DNA from: Marisalimonas marina
Lineage (GTDB): Bacteria; Pseudomonadota; Alphaproteobacteria; Puniceispirillales; Marisalimonadaceae
DNA: 64,000 nucleotides
Direction: 5' to 3'
Assembly (NCBI GenBank): GCA_038131365.1
Contig: JAYPPH010000005.1
Location: forward strand, 310,001 to 374,000
A program made the translations under genes and the position numbers. Each line of letters begins with the position of its first letter. Position 1 is the stretch's first letter. The notes under the pieces were generated by a model that searched no databases, was not told the origin of the DNA, and saw nothing but the letters and a program-made list of their open reading frames with translations. This document shows, in pieces, positions 49,835-58,178 of the stretch.

Positions 49835-51238
49835 TTAAAAATCTTCTTGGAAAGAGTCTAAGACTGTTTTCATCGCTGCTAACTTTCTTTCGATTTCTAT
49901 GTATTCTTTATCTGGATCAGAGTCGTATACATTTCCACCACATGTTTGAGCATAAGCTTTGCTTCCTTTTATGAAAATAGATCTAATAGGGATTGCAAAA
50001 GTACAATCTCCATTAAAGCCAAATTGTCCAATAGCCCCTCCATAGGGACCTCTGCCATCTTCTTCAATTTCATTAATGATTTTCATTGCTTCAATTTTAG
50101 GAGCTCCCGACAGAGTTCCAGCAGGAAAATTAGAGGCTAACGCTGAAAACATATCCTCACGTTCATCAATAATACCTGCGATCTCTGAAGAGATATGTTG
50201 GACATGTGAATATTTCTTAATATCCATAAGATTTCGAACTTTAACTGTTCCAAATTTAGATACTTTACCTAAATCGTTCCTATGTAGGTCCACTAACATA
50301 TTGTGTTCAGCAATTTCCTTAGCATCATTTAGTAACTCTCTTGCCAATTTAAGGTCTTCTGTTTTATTAGCTCCTCTTTTCGTAGTACCTGCTAATGGGA
50401 AGGTTTCCATTTCACCATTTTTAAGTCTAAACAGTAGCTCAGGGGAAGCTCCAATTATAACTTGATCCCTAAATTTCATATAATACATATGAGGTGATGG
50501 GTTTAATGATCTTAATTTTAAATATATTTCGGTTAAGTCACCTTCAATTTCATAGTGACTCTTAAATCCTACTTCACATTGAAAAATCAAACCATTTTTA
50601 ATATCATTTTTTATTTTTAGAACTGTTTTTCTATGTTCCTCTTTCGTCATTGAATCTCTTAAAAATTTAGTTTTTACGCTTTTGTTAAAAGAAAGTTTTT
50701 TATTTAAAATTTTTTCAATTTCTGCAATTCTGCTTTCTTCATAAAAATAGTAAAAAATTTCTCCTGTCATTTGGTCATATATTAAACCATCAAGAAAAAT
50801 TCCAAACTTAAAGCACTCAAAGTTTTTATTTTTTTTAATATTCAGAGAATTTTCAAAATAATTTATGCTGTCATAGCTTATAAAACCAACTAGACCTCCA
50901 GCATACTTTCTTGAAATAACATTTTGAGGTATAATATCCCTTAGTTTTAGATAAGGATTTTCACAAGTATATTTAAATTTTTTAGCACTTTTTGTATTTT
51001 CTAATATTAATTCACTTTTATTTTCAGAATACACTAAATATTTAGGATCAAATCCTATGATATGATAGCGAGATATATTACTTTCTTCACCTAAGGACTC
51101 GAACAAAAAACAATTTGAAAAACTTTTTTCAATTTTTCTAAATAATTCAAAAAAGTCTTGATCACTTCCAATATTTATATATGTGGGCTTGCCTTCAATT
51201 TTAATTTTTGGTGCCTTTTTATTATTATCATTCATCAA
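49835..51238 (-). CDS. trpE: Anthranilate synthase component I
   Basis: A 467-residue chorismate-utilising enzyme. The N-terminal part has FLFESLGEESNISRYHIIG, the tryptophan-feedback LLES-type site; the catalytic C-terminal domain has IIGASPELLFRL, FPLAGTTKRGA, MLVDLHRNDLGKV, AGTLSGAPKIEAM and YGGAIGQFGFNG. The presence of a feedback site and adjacency to TrpR and TrpG support TrpE over PabB. It is shorter than most alphaproteobacterial TrpE. It overlaps trpR by 11 bases. No trpD, trpC, trpA or trpB genes are in the window. Confidence 0.88.
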   Translation of the reverse strand: MMNDNNKKAPKIKIEGKPTYINIGSDQDFFELFRKIEKSFSNCFLFESLGEESNISRYHIIGFDPKYLVYSENKSELILENTKSAKKFKYTCENPYLKLRDIIPQNVISRKYAGGLVGFISYDSINYFENSLNIKKNKNFECFKFGIFLDGLIYDQMTGEIFYYFYEESRIAEIEKILNKKLSFNKSVKTKFLRDSMTKEEHRKTVLKIKNDIKNGLIFQCEVGFKSHYEIEGDLTEIYLKLRSLNPSPHMYYMKFRDQVIIGASPELLFRLKNGEMETFPLAGTTKRGANKTEDLKLARELLNDAKEIAEHNMLVDLHRNDLGKVSKFGTVKVRNLMDIKKYSHVQHISSEIAGIIDEREDMFSALASNFPAGTLSGAPKIEAMKIINEIEEDGRGPYGGAIGQFGFNGDCTFAIPIRSIFIKGSKAYAQTCGGNVYDSDPDKEYIEIERKLAAMKTVLDSFQEDF

Positions 51239-51515
51239 ATTTATTTTTCTTTAAAGTGTCGATTATATTAGATTCAATTTTAAATATTTTTTCATTTTCA
51301 AACGCTTGTGCACCTCTTGTCACGGTTGCAATTCCAACACCTAATTCTTCAGATATTTCTCTTTGTTTTTTTCCTTTTAGTAGCATTTGAAAAATACTTA
51401 GACGATTATCTAGTTCTTTAAGCTCTTTAGAGGTAAAGAGAGCTTTCAGTAATAATGTCATTTTAATTACATCGTTAGTCTCAGTTAGGAGTTTTATTAA
51501 TAAATTTGTTTTCAT
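51228..51515 (-). CDS. trpR: Trp repressor-family regulator
   Basis: A 95-residue all-helical DNA-binding protein. LLKGKKQREISEELGVGIATV followed by TRGAQAFEN has the TrpR helix-turn-helix; the E. coli protein reads GAGIATITRGSN here. The upstream helices LKALFTSKELKELDNRLSIF match the dimer core. It is the first gene of the operon with trpE and trpG, so it probably represses its own operon when tryptophan is plentiful. TrpR is mainly known from gammaproteobacteria and chlamydiae, which makes its presence here noteworthy. A TrpR-like palindrome lies at the start codon. No Shine-Dalgarno is visible, so the mRNA may be leaderless. Confidence 0.85.
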   Translation of the reverse strand: MKTNLLIKLLTETNDVIKMTLLLKALFTSKELKELDNRLSIFQMLLKGKKQREISEELGVGIATVTRGAQAFENEKIFKIESNIIDTLKKNKFDE

Positions 51516-51526
51516 GTACTAGTACA
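51515..51526. promoter_or_regulatory. TrpR-like operator overlapping the trpR start codon
   Basis: TGTACTAGTACA is a perfect 12-base palindrome whose first base (plus strand) is the A of the trpR ATG on the minus strand. ACTAGT with flanking GTAC is the core of E. coli TrpR operators. The position would let the repressor block transcription or the start of a leaderless transcript. Confidence 0.55.
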
Positions 51527-51572
51527 AAAATAATTAGGGTAAGTAAATTAAAAATTATGTTTTTTTTATTTT

Positions 51573-51779
51573 TTATAGTGCTTTTAAATTACCTGCGGAA
51601 ACTTTTCCGTCTTTTCCATCTTCGAGTTCATACTCGACTTTTTGATCAGGTTCAAGGGTCTTCATGCCTGCTGCTTGCACTGCACTTATATGCACAAAAA
51701 CATCTTTGTCTCCACCTTCTGGCTCAATGAAGCCATACCCTTTAGTAGGATTAAACCATTTAACTGTTCCTGTGGCCAT
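51573..51779 (-). CDS. CspA-type cold-shock protein (second copy)
   Basis: A 68-residue OB-fold protein like the copy at 42877. GTVKWFNPTKGYGFIEPEGG and DVFVHISAVQAAGM are the RNA-binding motifs. AAGGA lies eight bases upstream. Its leader is shorter and less clearly structured than that of the other copy, although a CTCTTT/AAAGAG hairpin lies near the ribosome binding site at about 51799-51820. The gene is separately transcribed between trpR and the PanE-like gene. Confidence 0.96.
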   Translation of the reverse strand: MATGTVKWFNPTKGYGFIEPEGGDKDVFVHISAVQAAGMKTLEPDQKVEYELEDGKDGKVSAGNLKAL

Positions 51780-51883
51780 TTTAATTTTCCTTGTCTTAAC
51801 TCTTTTTATAATAAAGAGGTTTTGGTTATATTATTTTATTAATGAATCATGTCGAAAGATAACATGTCTACAATAAATATCTA

Positions 51884-51928
51884 ACCATATTAAAATATTG
51901 CTCTTATAGCAAGATAGAAAAATATGGT
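51884..51928 (-). repeat. Bulged hairpin downstream of the PanE-like gene
   Basis: ACCATAT (51884-51890) pairs with ATATGGT (51922-51928), enclosing an inner stem TTGC/GCAA. It lies just after the stop of the PanE-like gene and before the cold-shock leader. No U-tract follows, so terminator function is doubtful; it may protect the mRNA end or belong to the cold-shock promoter region. Confidence 0.3.
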
Positions 51929-51934
51929 ATCTAA

Positions 51935-52855
51935 TTAATAATCAGCTTCTTGTGCTTTTATTATAGAAGTTACGGCTGTGTTGAAAGGCGTATCAATATT
52001 ATTTTCAATACCTAGTGTCACTACCATTCCGTTTATCGCATCAATCTCAGATAATCTTTTTGCTTCTACATCTTGGAGCATTGATGGCTTTGAGTTTAGA
52101 AGCTTTTTTCCAAATTCAGTTATGTAATCAACAGTATCATCAAAAGTGAAATTAACATTTTTTAAATCACCCATCTTTTTTGCTTCTAATGCACAACCTT
52201 TAGCAATGTTGTACATGTGTTCATTGCTCATGACTTCACCTAAGGTTTTCCTAAATATTGAGCATGATCCACTCCATGCAACATTACATATGAATTTTTC
52301 CCAAATTAATTGTTCAATATCTTCAAATGCTTTCGCATTAAAACCTGCATCACACCATATTTTAACTAATTTTTCTAATCTGGGTGTAATACCCCCATTC
52401 ATTTCTCCAATTCTAATCATACTCATATTGTTATGATGGGCATGACCTGGGCCAATCATTGATGCTCCAAAACCTTGTGCAACTCCTAATAATATATTTT
52501 TTGATGGCATGTAAGAGGCAATTCTTTCACCTGCACCAAGACCATTTTGAATAGTCAGAATGAGAGAGTTATCTGATATAATGTTACTTAATTTTGATGC
52601 TACCGAACCAACACCATCTGCTTTGGTTGCAATAATAAATAACTCACAATCTTTTGCATCTTCAATTTTATTTGAGGCTTTTATATTTTTGACAGTATTA
52701 TCACCACTAAAACCTGAAACTCTCAAACCATTAGTCCTAATAGCATCTAAATGATCTTCCCAAAGATCGATTGCAATCACTTCATTATTATTCTTTGCGA
52801 GAAAGGATGCATAGATAGATCCCATTGCACCAGCACCAATTACTGCAATTTTCAT
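51935..52855 (-). CDS. 2-Dehydropantoate 2-reductase-like protein
   Basis: A 306-residue ketopantoate reductase family member. KIAVIGAGAMGSIYASFL is the NADP-binding loop; LILTIQNGLGAGERI, the conserved Lys in IWEKFICNVAWS and the C-terminal KPSMLQDVEAKRLSEIDAIN with catalytic Glu are as in PanE. Thus reduction of ketopantoate to pantoate for coenzyme A is possible, but many paralogues act on other 2-keto acids and no other pantothenate gene is near. It lies 13 bases after the pirin gene on the same strand. Confidence 0.85.
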   Translation of the reverse strand: MKIAVIGAGAMGSIYASFLAKNNNEVIAIDLWEDHLDAIRTNGLRVSGFSGDNTVKNIKASNKIEDAKDCELFIIATKADGVGSVASKLSNIISDNSLILTIQNGLGAGERIASYMPSKNILLGVAQGFGASMIGPGHAHHNNMSMIRIGEMNGGITPRLEKLVKIWCDAGFNAKAFEDIEQLIWEKFICNVAWSGSCSIFRKTLGEVMSNEHMYNIAKGCALEAKKMGDLKNVNFTFDDTVDYITEFGKKLLNSKPSMLQDVEAKRLSEIDAINGMVVTLGIENNIDTPFNTAVTSIIKAQEADY

Positions 52856-52868
52856 TTTAAAATCTCCA

Positions 52869-53774
52869 TTATTCTTTTATGAAAGTACCGTTATTTAACT
52901 CTGTCATAGCTAATTTTATCTCTTCGTGTGTATTCATAACAATAGGACCATGCCAGGCAACAGGTTCTTTGATTGGATTACCAGAAACTAAAAGAAAACG
53001 AACACCTCTATCCCCTGAAAGAAGTTTAATTTCATCGCCTGTGTCAAAGGTAATAAGCGTTTTGTTTCCACTCATATCTCTAATTGTATAGTCTTGATTG
53101 TTGAAAGATTTTTCAACTTTAACCCCAACTGGCGTTGAAGAGTAATCAAATTTGGCTTCACCTTCAAAAATATATGCAAAACAATTATCATAGGTTGCAA
53201 CAGGAAAAACTTTTCTTTTATTAGGTGGTACATAAATATCAAAATATTGAGGGTTTGAAGCAATTCCATTTATAAGCCCTTTATATCCCTTATAATCTCC
53301 AATTACTATCTTAATAATTGTTCCATCATCTTCATGAATGACTTTGATATCTGATCCCTTTATGTCTTGATAGTTAGGACTAGTCATTTTTAGATTAGAG
53401 GGAAGATTTGCCCATAATTGAAAACCATGCATTTGGCCTTTATCATTTCCTTTTGGCATTTCTTGATGCAATATACCAGATCCTGCTGTCATCCATTGCA
53501 CATCACCATCACTAAGTTCGCCGCTATTTCCTAAGCTATCTTTATGCTCAACAGAACCTTTTAATATATAGGTTATTGTCTCGATTCCTCTATGTGGATG
53601 CCATGGAAAGCCCATATGAAAGTCTATTGGATTGTCATTTCTAAAATCATCAAGAAGTAAAAAGGGATCGAAATCTTTAGTATTCCCAAATCCAAAAGCT
53701 CTATCTAGTCTTACGCCTGCTCCTTCTAGAACTTGAGTTGATTTAGTATGATTTAATATTGGTCTTACAGTCAT
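52869..53774 (-). CDS. Pirin family protein
   Basis: A bicupin protein of about 301 residues. Iron-binding residues appear in FPWHPHRGIETITYIL (two His), SVEHKDSLGNSG and GILHQEMPKG (His and Glu). Bacterial pirins have quercetinase-like or redox-sensing roles. The long frame begins at a GTG at 53822, but the ATG at 53774 (MTVRPILNH) fits the usual N-terminus better. It precedes the PanE-like gene by 13 bases and is divergent from the TSUP exporter. Confidence 0.9.
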   Translation of the reverse strand: MTVRPILNHTKSTQVLEGAGVRLDRAFGFGNTKDFDPFLLLDDFRNDNPIDFHMGFPWHPHRGIETITYILKGSVEHKDSLGNSGELSDGDVQWMTAGSGILHQEMPKGNDKGQMHGFQLWANLPSNLKMTSPNYQDIKGSDIKVIHEDDGTIIKIVIGDYKGYKGLINGIASNPQYFDIYVPPNKRKVFPVATYDNCFAYIFEGEAKFDYSSTPVGVKVEKSFNNQDYTIRDMSGNKTLITFDTGDEIKLLSGDRGVRFLLVSGNPIKEPVAWHGPIVMNTHEEIKLAMTELNNGTFIKE

Positions 53775-53868
53775 TCTTATCTTATAAACATAAAAGTCAG
53801 TTTTATGAATCTTTTTTAACACAATTAGCTTATTATTTTTTAGATATTTTTTGTGAGGATTTTATAGT

Positions 53869-54669
53869 TTGTTAGAGCAAGCCCTGAATGAATTAATACA
53901 AATAAATCAACCAGAGATATTGATTTTTGTAACTGTTTTAGCAGTAATTTTGGTTGCTATTTCAAAATCAGGATTTGGAGGCGCTTTAGGTTCACTTGGT
54001 TTGCCAGTAATGGTGTTTGTATTCCCTCCAAAGTTAGCAATTGCCGTTCTGCTACCTCTATATTTAATAACAGATATATTTGTTGCCTACACATGGCGAA
54101 AGTTTCCTGTAGTTAAAATTTTAAAAATTATGGTTTTAGGAGGCCTATCAGGACAAATTTTAGGGTGGTTATGTTTTGGATATTTAGATGACAAATATAT
54201 TTTAATCTTAATTGGTATTTTGGCATTAATAACTGCAATTAGATATTTTAAGAATTTAATTTGGACAAAAAAAGATTCTGATAAATCAAAAGTAGGTTTA
54301 AAGCCCTCCTTTTTAAGGGGAATGGGTTGGTGTGGTTTTTCAGGCTTTTCTAGTTTTGTTGCATTAACAGGTGGAATACCGGCTCAGATATTCTTATTGC
54401 CATTAAAACTTGAAAGACAGTTGTTCGTGGGTACTATGAGTTTTTATTTTCTAATAATAAACCTTGCTAAACTCCCTTTTTTCTTTGACTTAGAAGTTTT
54501 TAGTCCTACAAGTATTTTATTGAGTATAATGGTTTTACCTATATTACCATTTGGTATTTTTTTAGGTAAATTTTTGAATAGAACACTTTCTGATAAATTG
54601 TTCTATCATATAAGTCATTTTGCTCTACTTTGTTGTGGTATTAACTTAATTGGTAAACAAATTTTATAG
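53869..54669 (+). CDS. TauE/SafE family (TSUP) sulfite or organic-anion exporter
   Basis: A 266-residue membrane protein with about eight helices in two halves. VAISKSGFGGALGSLGLPV near residue 29 and GFSSFVALTGGIPAQIFLLP near 156 are the paired glycine-rich TSUP motifs. Members export sulfite, sulfoacetate or similar anions. Start codon is TTG, with GTGAGGA about ten bases upstream. It is followed 11 bases later by the PcaC-like gene, so the two are probably co-transcribed. Confidence 0.88.
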   Translation: MLEQALNELIQINQPEILIFVTVLAVILVAISKSGFGGALGSLGLPVMVFVFPPKLAIAVLLPLYLITDIFVAYTWRKFPVVKILKIMVLGGLSGQILGWLCFGYLDDKYILILIGILALITAIRYFKNLIWTKKDSDKSKVGLKPSFLRGMGWCGFSGFSSFVALTGGIPAQIFLLPLKLERQLFVGTMSFYFLIINLAKLPFFFDLEVFSPTSILLSIMVLPILPFGIFLGKFLNRTLSDKLFYHISHFALLCCGINLIGKQIL

Positions 54670-54680
54670 GGGATTTTGAT

Positions 54681-55064
54681 ATGGAAAGTGAAATGTTTAA
54701 AAAAGGTATAGCCAAAAGAAGAAAAGTTTTAGGAGATGCTTACGTAGATAAAGCTCTAGCGTCTGCCGATGAATTAGGCGCTGATATGCAAAAATTAGTA
54801 ACTGAATACGCCTGGGGTGAAGTTTGGAATAAGGAGAATTTATCAGATAGAGATAGATCACTTATCAATTTAGGAATGATAGCTGCATTAAATAGGTCTC
54901 ATGAATTTAAATTGCATGTGAGGGGCGCTCTAAATAATGGTCTTACAAGGTTACAAATTCGTGATGCGGTTTTACAAATTACAATTTATTGCGGGGCGCC
55001 AGCAGGCCTTGAATCTTTAAGGCTAATTAGAGAAGTGTTTAATGAGGTGGATTCTGAAAATTAA
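54681..55064 (+). CDS. 4-Carboxymuconolactone decarboxylase family protein
   Basis: A 127-residue AhpD-like helical protein. GDAYVDKALASADELGADMQ, then GEVWNKENLSDRDRSLINLG, then HVRGALNNGLTRLQIRDAV and YCGAPAGLESLR follow the PcaC pattern, including the catalytic His and Cys region. PcaC decarboxylates 4-carboxymuconolactone in protocatechuate breakdown, but no other pca genes are present, so the activity here may be another decarboxylation or peroxidase-like role. Confidence 0.87.
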   Translation: MESEMFKKGIAKRRKVLGDAYVDKALASADELGADMQKLVTEYAWGEVWNKENLSDRDRSLINLGMIAALNRSHEFKLHVRGALNNGLTRLQIRDAVLQITIYCGAPAGLESLRLIREVFNEVDSEN

Positions 55065-55117
55065 TCTGAGAAAATCAGAAAAATCTATATACTATAGTTC
55101 TTAATAAGTGAGTTGTT

Positions 55118-56534
55118 ATGGTTCATAATGATGAAAAAATAAAATTGGATCAAAATATTTCAAATAATGATGATTCTAATTTTAAAAGTCTTTATGGCCT
55201 TACACCTGTTGTAGAGAACACTATAATAAATGCAATAAGTAATAAAAATGCTCGAAGTTTAAAAAAACTTATAGAACCACTTCACCCAGCAGATCAAGCT
55301 GACATGTTAGAAAGGCTTACTGATGAACAAATAAGTGATTTCTTAGGTCTTCTGGGGAAAATCTCTTGATCCTGAGGTTTTAGTATATTTGGACCTTAAT
55401 GTTCAAGAAAAGGTAATTGACTTTATTGGTCCCAAAGCTTTGGCAAAAGCTATTCCTGAACTACATTCTGATGACGCGGTAGAAATTCTTCAAGAATTGG
55501 AAGAGGCTGATAGAAATGTCATTATAAAACAGCTTCCAAAGTCTGATAGAATACTTGTTGAAGAAGCATTATCTTTTCCTGAGTCATCAGCAGGAAGGTT
55601 AATGCAAAGAGAATTTCTTGCTTTCCCAGGAAATTGGACTGTTGGTCAGACAATTGATCATATGCGTGATCAACCTCAAGACAATGAAGATAATTTTTAT
55701 TCTGTTTATATTGTGGATCCTGCTCATAGGTTATTAGGCGTGATTTCATTATCTCGCTTATTATCAGCTAAAAGACCAGTTAGATTGAATAATTTAATGG
55801 AAGCTAATCCTAGAAGTGTAAATGTTGAAACTGATCAAGAAGAAGTCTCACTATTATTTCAACAATATGGTTTAGTAAATATGCCAGTTATTGACAAAGT
55901 CGGTCGTTTGTTGGGAGTTATTATTGTTGATGATATTGTTGATGTAATTAATGAGGAGGCAGAAGAAGATCTTCAAGGATTAACTGGTGTTAGTAACTTA
56001 TCAATAACAGCTTCATTTGTTGAAACTATTAAAGGTCGGTTTTCTTGGTTGATTTTAAATATGTTTACAGCAATTTTAGCGTCTACTGTTATAGGGCTTT
56101 TTCAAGAAGAAATTGAAAAGTTAGTTGCTTTGGCAGTTCTAATGCCGATAGTTGCTTCTATGGGAGGTAATGCAGGTACACAAACTGTAACTGTTGCAGT
56201 TAGAGCGCTTGCAACTAGGCAGTTGAACTATACAAATTTACAAAAATTTGTTTTAAAAGAAACTTGGTTAGGTTTGGTTAACGGTTTCTTGTTCGCTGTA
56301 TTATCGGTATTATTAGCCTACCTTTGGTTCGGAGATAAACAAATTGCTCTAATTATGGGTTTGGCAATGATAGCGAACCTTTTATTTGCAGGTGTTTTGG
56401 GAACATTAATACCCTTGACATTAGAAAAATTTAATATTGATCCAGCAATATCAAGTTCTGTATTCCTTACAACAGCAACTGATGTAATAGGATTTTTTAC
56501 ATTTTTAGGTTTGTCTGCTTTAGTTATTTTATAA
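55118..56534 (+). pseudogene. mgtE: MgtE magnesium transporter, interrupted by a one-base insertion
   Basis: Two frames make one MgtE of about 471 residues. The first (to about 55357) ends TDEQISDFLGLLGK; the second continues SLDPEVLVYLDLNVQEKVID through the N-domain, two CBS motifs (about 140-260, with MPVIDKVGRLLGVIIVDD) and five membrane helices. PIVASMGGNAGTQT is the magnesium-selective pore motif. The family reads LLGxSLDP here, and deleting one A from AAAA at 55357-55360 restores the frame. MgtE is a generally useful Mg2+ channel, so a sequencing error is likelier than true inactivation. It lies before the DUF1489 gene. Confidence 0.87.
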
Positions 56535-56547
56535 AATAGGTTTAGAT

Positions 56548-56967
56548 TTGTCATATCATTTAAAAAAAATAGCTGTTGGCATAGAATCTATTGATAGACT
56601 TAAAATCAGACAGAAAATGATATTCGAAACCTATGGTAAAATAGTTCACTCAACTAGAAATATGCCTAAACAAAAAGCAGAACTCATTAAGACAGGTTCG
56701 ATGTTCTGGATAATAAAAAGATATGTTTTAGTTAGGCAAAAAATATTAAATATTGTTCCTGTTATACGTGATGACGGAAGTAAAGGTTGTGAGATTGAAC
56801 TTGATAGAAATTTAATAAAAGTTATTCCAACAAAAATGAAACCATTTCAGGGGTGGAGATATTATCTTGAGAATGATATTCCTCAAGACTTAAATTTAAA
56901 TGATCCTGAAGATGAAGAAATCCCAGAACAAATTCGTTCTGAGTTGATAGAGCTTGGTTTATACTAA
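56548..56967 (+). CDS. DUF1489 family protein
   Basis: A 139-residue protein. KKIAVGIESIDRLKIRQK, STRNMPKQKAELIKTGSMFW, IIKRYVLVRQKIL and KPFQGWRYYLE follow the DUF1489/COG5458 pattern, which is essentially restricted to alphaproteobacteria and so helps place the organism. Function unknown. Start is TTG with AGG seven bases upstream. It follows mgtE by 13 bases. Confidence 0.88.
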   Translation: MSYHLKKIAVGIESIDRLKIRQKMIFETYGKIVHSTRNMPKQKAELIKTGSMFWIIKRYVLVRQKILNIVPVIRDDGSKGCEIELDRNLIKVIPTKMKPFQGWRYYLENDIPQDLNLNDPEDEEIPEQIRSELIELGLY

Positions 56968-57034
56968 TAAAAATAAGTTTAGTTAATTTAGTGTAAACTA
57001 TATATATAAAATTGAAAAATTTAAGAGAATTCAT

Positions 57035-58144
57035 ATGTTATCAAAAATTTTTAGTTTTAGGACTTTATTATTTTTAATAGTTTTAGGATTAAGTCTTTTT
57101 ATTTACAAATATTTAGTGTCTACAAAACCTGAAGCTAAAAAAGTTAAAATTGAAGAAAAAACTTTTTATGTAAAAGTTATGCAGGCAAAAAGGAATAATT
57201 ATGTTCCAAAATCTGATGAATTTGGCAGAATAGTATCTACCAGACAGGGAGATCTCCGTTTTGGAGTTCCGGGTAGGGTAATTTATATTTCAGATAACTT
57301 TAAAAATGGATCATATGTAAAAAATGGCCAAGTTTTGGCTAAATTAGATCAAAAGCGATATTTATTAGAAGTTGAAAAACTTAAATCTGATACAAGAGAA
57401 TTGCTAACACAATTAGAAATTCGGCAGAGACAGGTAAAAAGATTTAAATCGATGCTTTCTAGAAAAGTAATATCTCAAAACCAATATGATAATGAATTAA
57501 TTCTTTTGTCAAAAAATCAATCAGATTATGTGAGATCAAAAATATTATTAGAAAAAGCAGAAGAAGATCTTTCTTACACTGTATTGAGATCCAAATTTAA
57601 TGGTGTTTTATACGATATTAAAATTAACAAGGGGCAGTTTCTTTTGAGCAATGATAAAGTTGCTAATATATTCTCAGTTGATGATTTAGAAGTAGAATTT
57701 GCTGTCCCTTCTAAAATCTACTCAAATGCACAAAATTTAATAGGAAAAGATATTGAGGTGGTATGGGAAGCAAGTGATACATCTTTAAAAACAACTAAAG
57801 GGAAAATTATCAGAACTGGTGGGAAAATTATTGAAGAAGAGGGAGGGGGTAAAATTATTGCAAAGATAGATAATAAAAATCTCTCAATTCCACTAGGTGC
57901 TTTTGTAAGAGTTAGTTATCCATTAGATGAATTTTTAAATGTATTAAAAATCCCAGAGACAGCAATCTATGGTAACAAGGTGTATGTTGTAGAAAATAGA
58001 ATTGCTAGAGAAAGAACTGTAGATATTAAATATAAAGGTAATGGTTATGTCATTATTGATGGAAATTTATCAGATTATGATCAAATCATAATAACAAAAA
58101 TACCTGAAAAATTAAATAATCAAAAAGTCACAATTACTAATTAA
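57035..58144 (+). CDS. RND efflux periplasmic adaptor (membrane fusion protein)
   Basis: A 369-residue adaptor with one N-terminal membrane anchor (TLLFLIVLGLSLFIYKYLV). The lipoyl half-motifs flank a coiled coil: GRVIYISDNFKNGSYVKNGQ before about residue 108, then a helical hairpin rich in charged residues (about 115-175), then AEEDLSYTVLRSKFNGVLYD. The beta-barrel and membrane-proximal parts follow. It bridges the RND pump encoded 34 bases downstream to an outer-membrane channel that is not in the window. Confidence 0.9.
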   Translation: MLSKIFSFRTLLFLIVLGLSLFIYKYLVSTKPEAKKVKIEEKTFYVKVMQAKRNNYVPKSDEFGRIVSTRQGDLRFGVPGRVIYISDNFKNGSYVKNGQVLAKLDQKRYLLEVEKLKSDTRELLTQLEIRQRQVKRFKSMLSRKVISQNQYDNELILLSKNQSDYVRSKILLEKAEEDLSYTVLRSKFNGVLYDIKINKGQFLLSNDKVANIFSVDDLEVEFAVPSKIYSNAQNLIGKDIEVVWEASDTSLKTTKGKIIRTGGKIIEEEGGGKIIAKIDNKNLSIPLGAFVRVSYPLDEFLNVLKIPETAIYGNKVYVVENRIARERTVDIKYKGNGYVIIDGNLSDYDQIIITKIPEKLNNQKVTITN

Positions 58145-58178
58145 ACTAATAATATAGATAATCATTTAGAGTAAAATT

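Noticed and set aside
50076..50465. Plus-strand ORF of 129 codons opposite trpE
   Set aside because: Antisense to the conserved chorismate-binding region; composition is that of a reverse-frame shadow.
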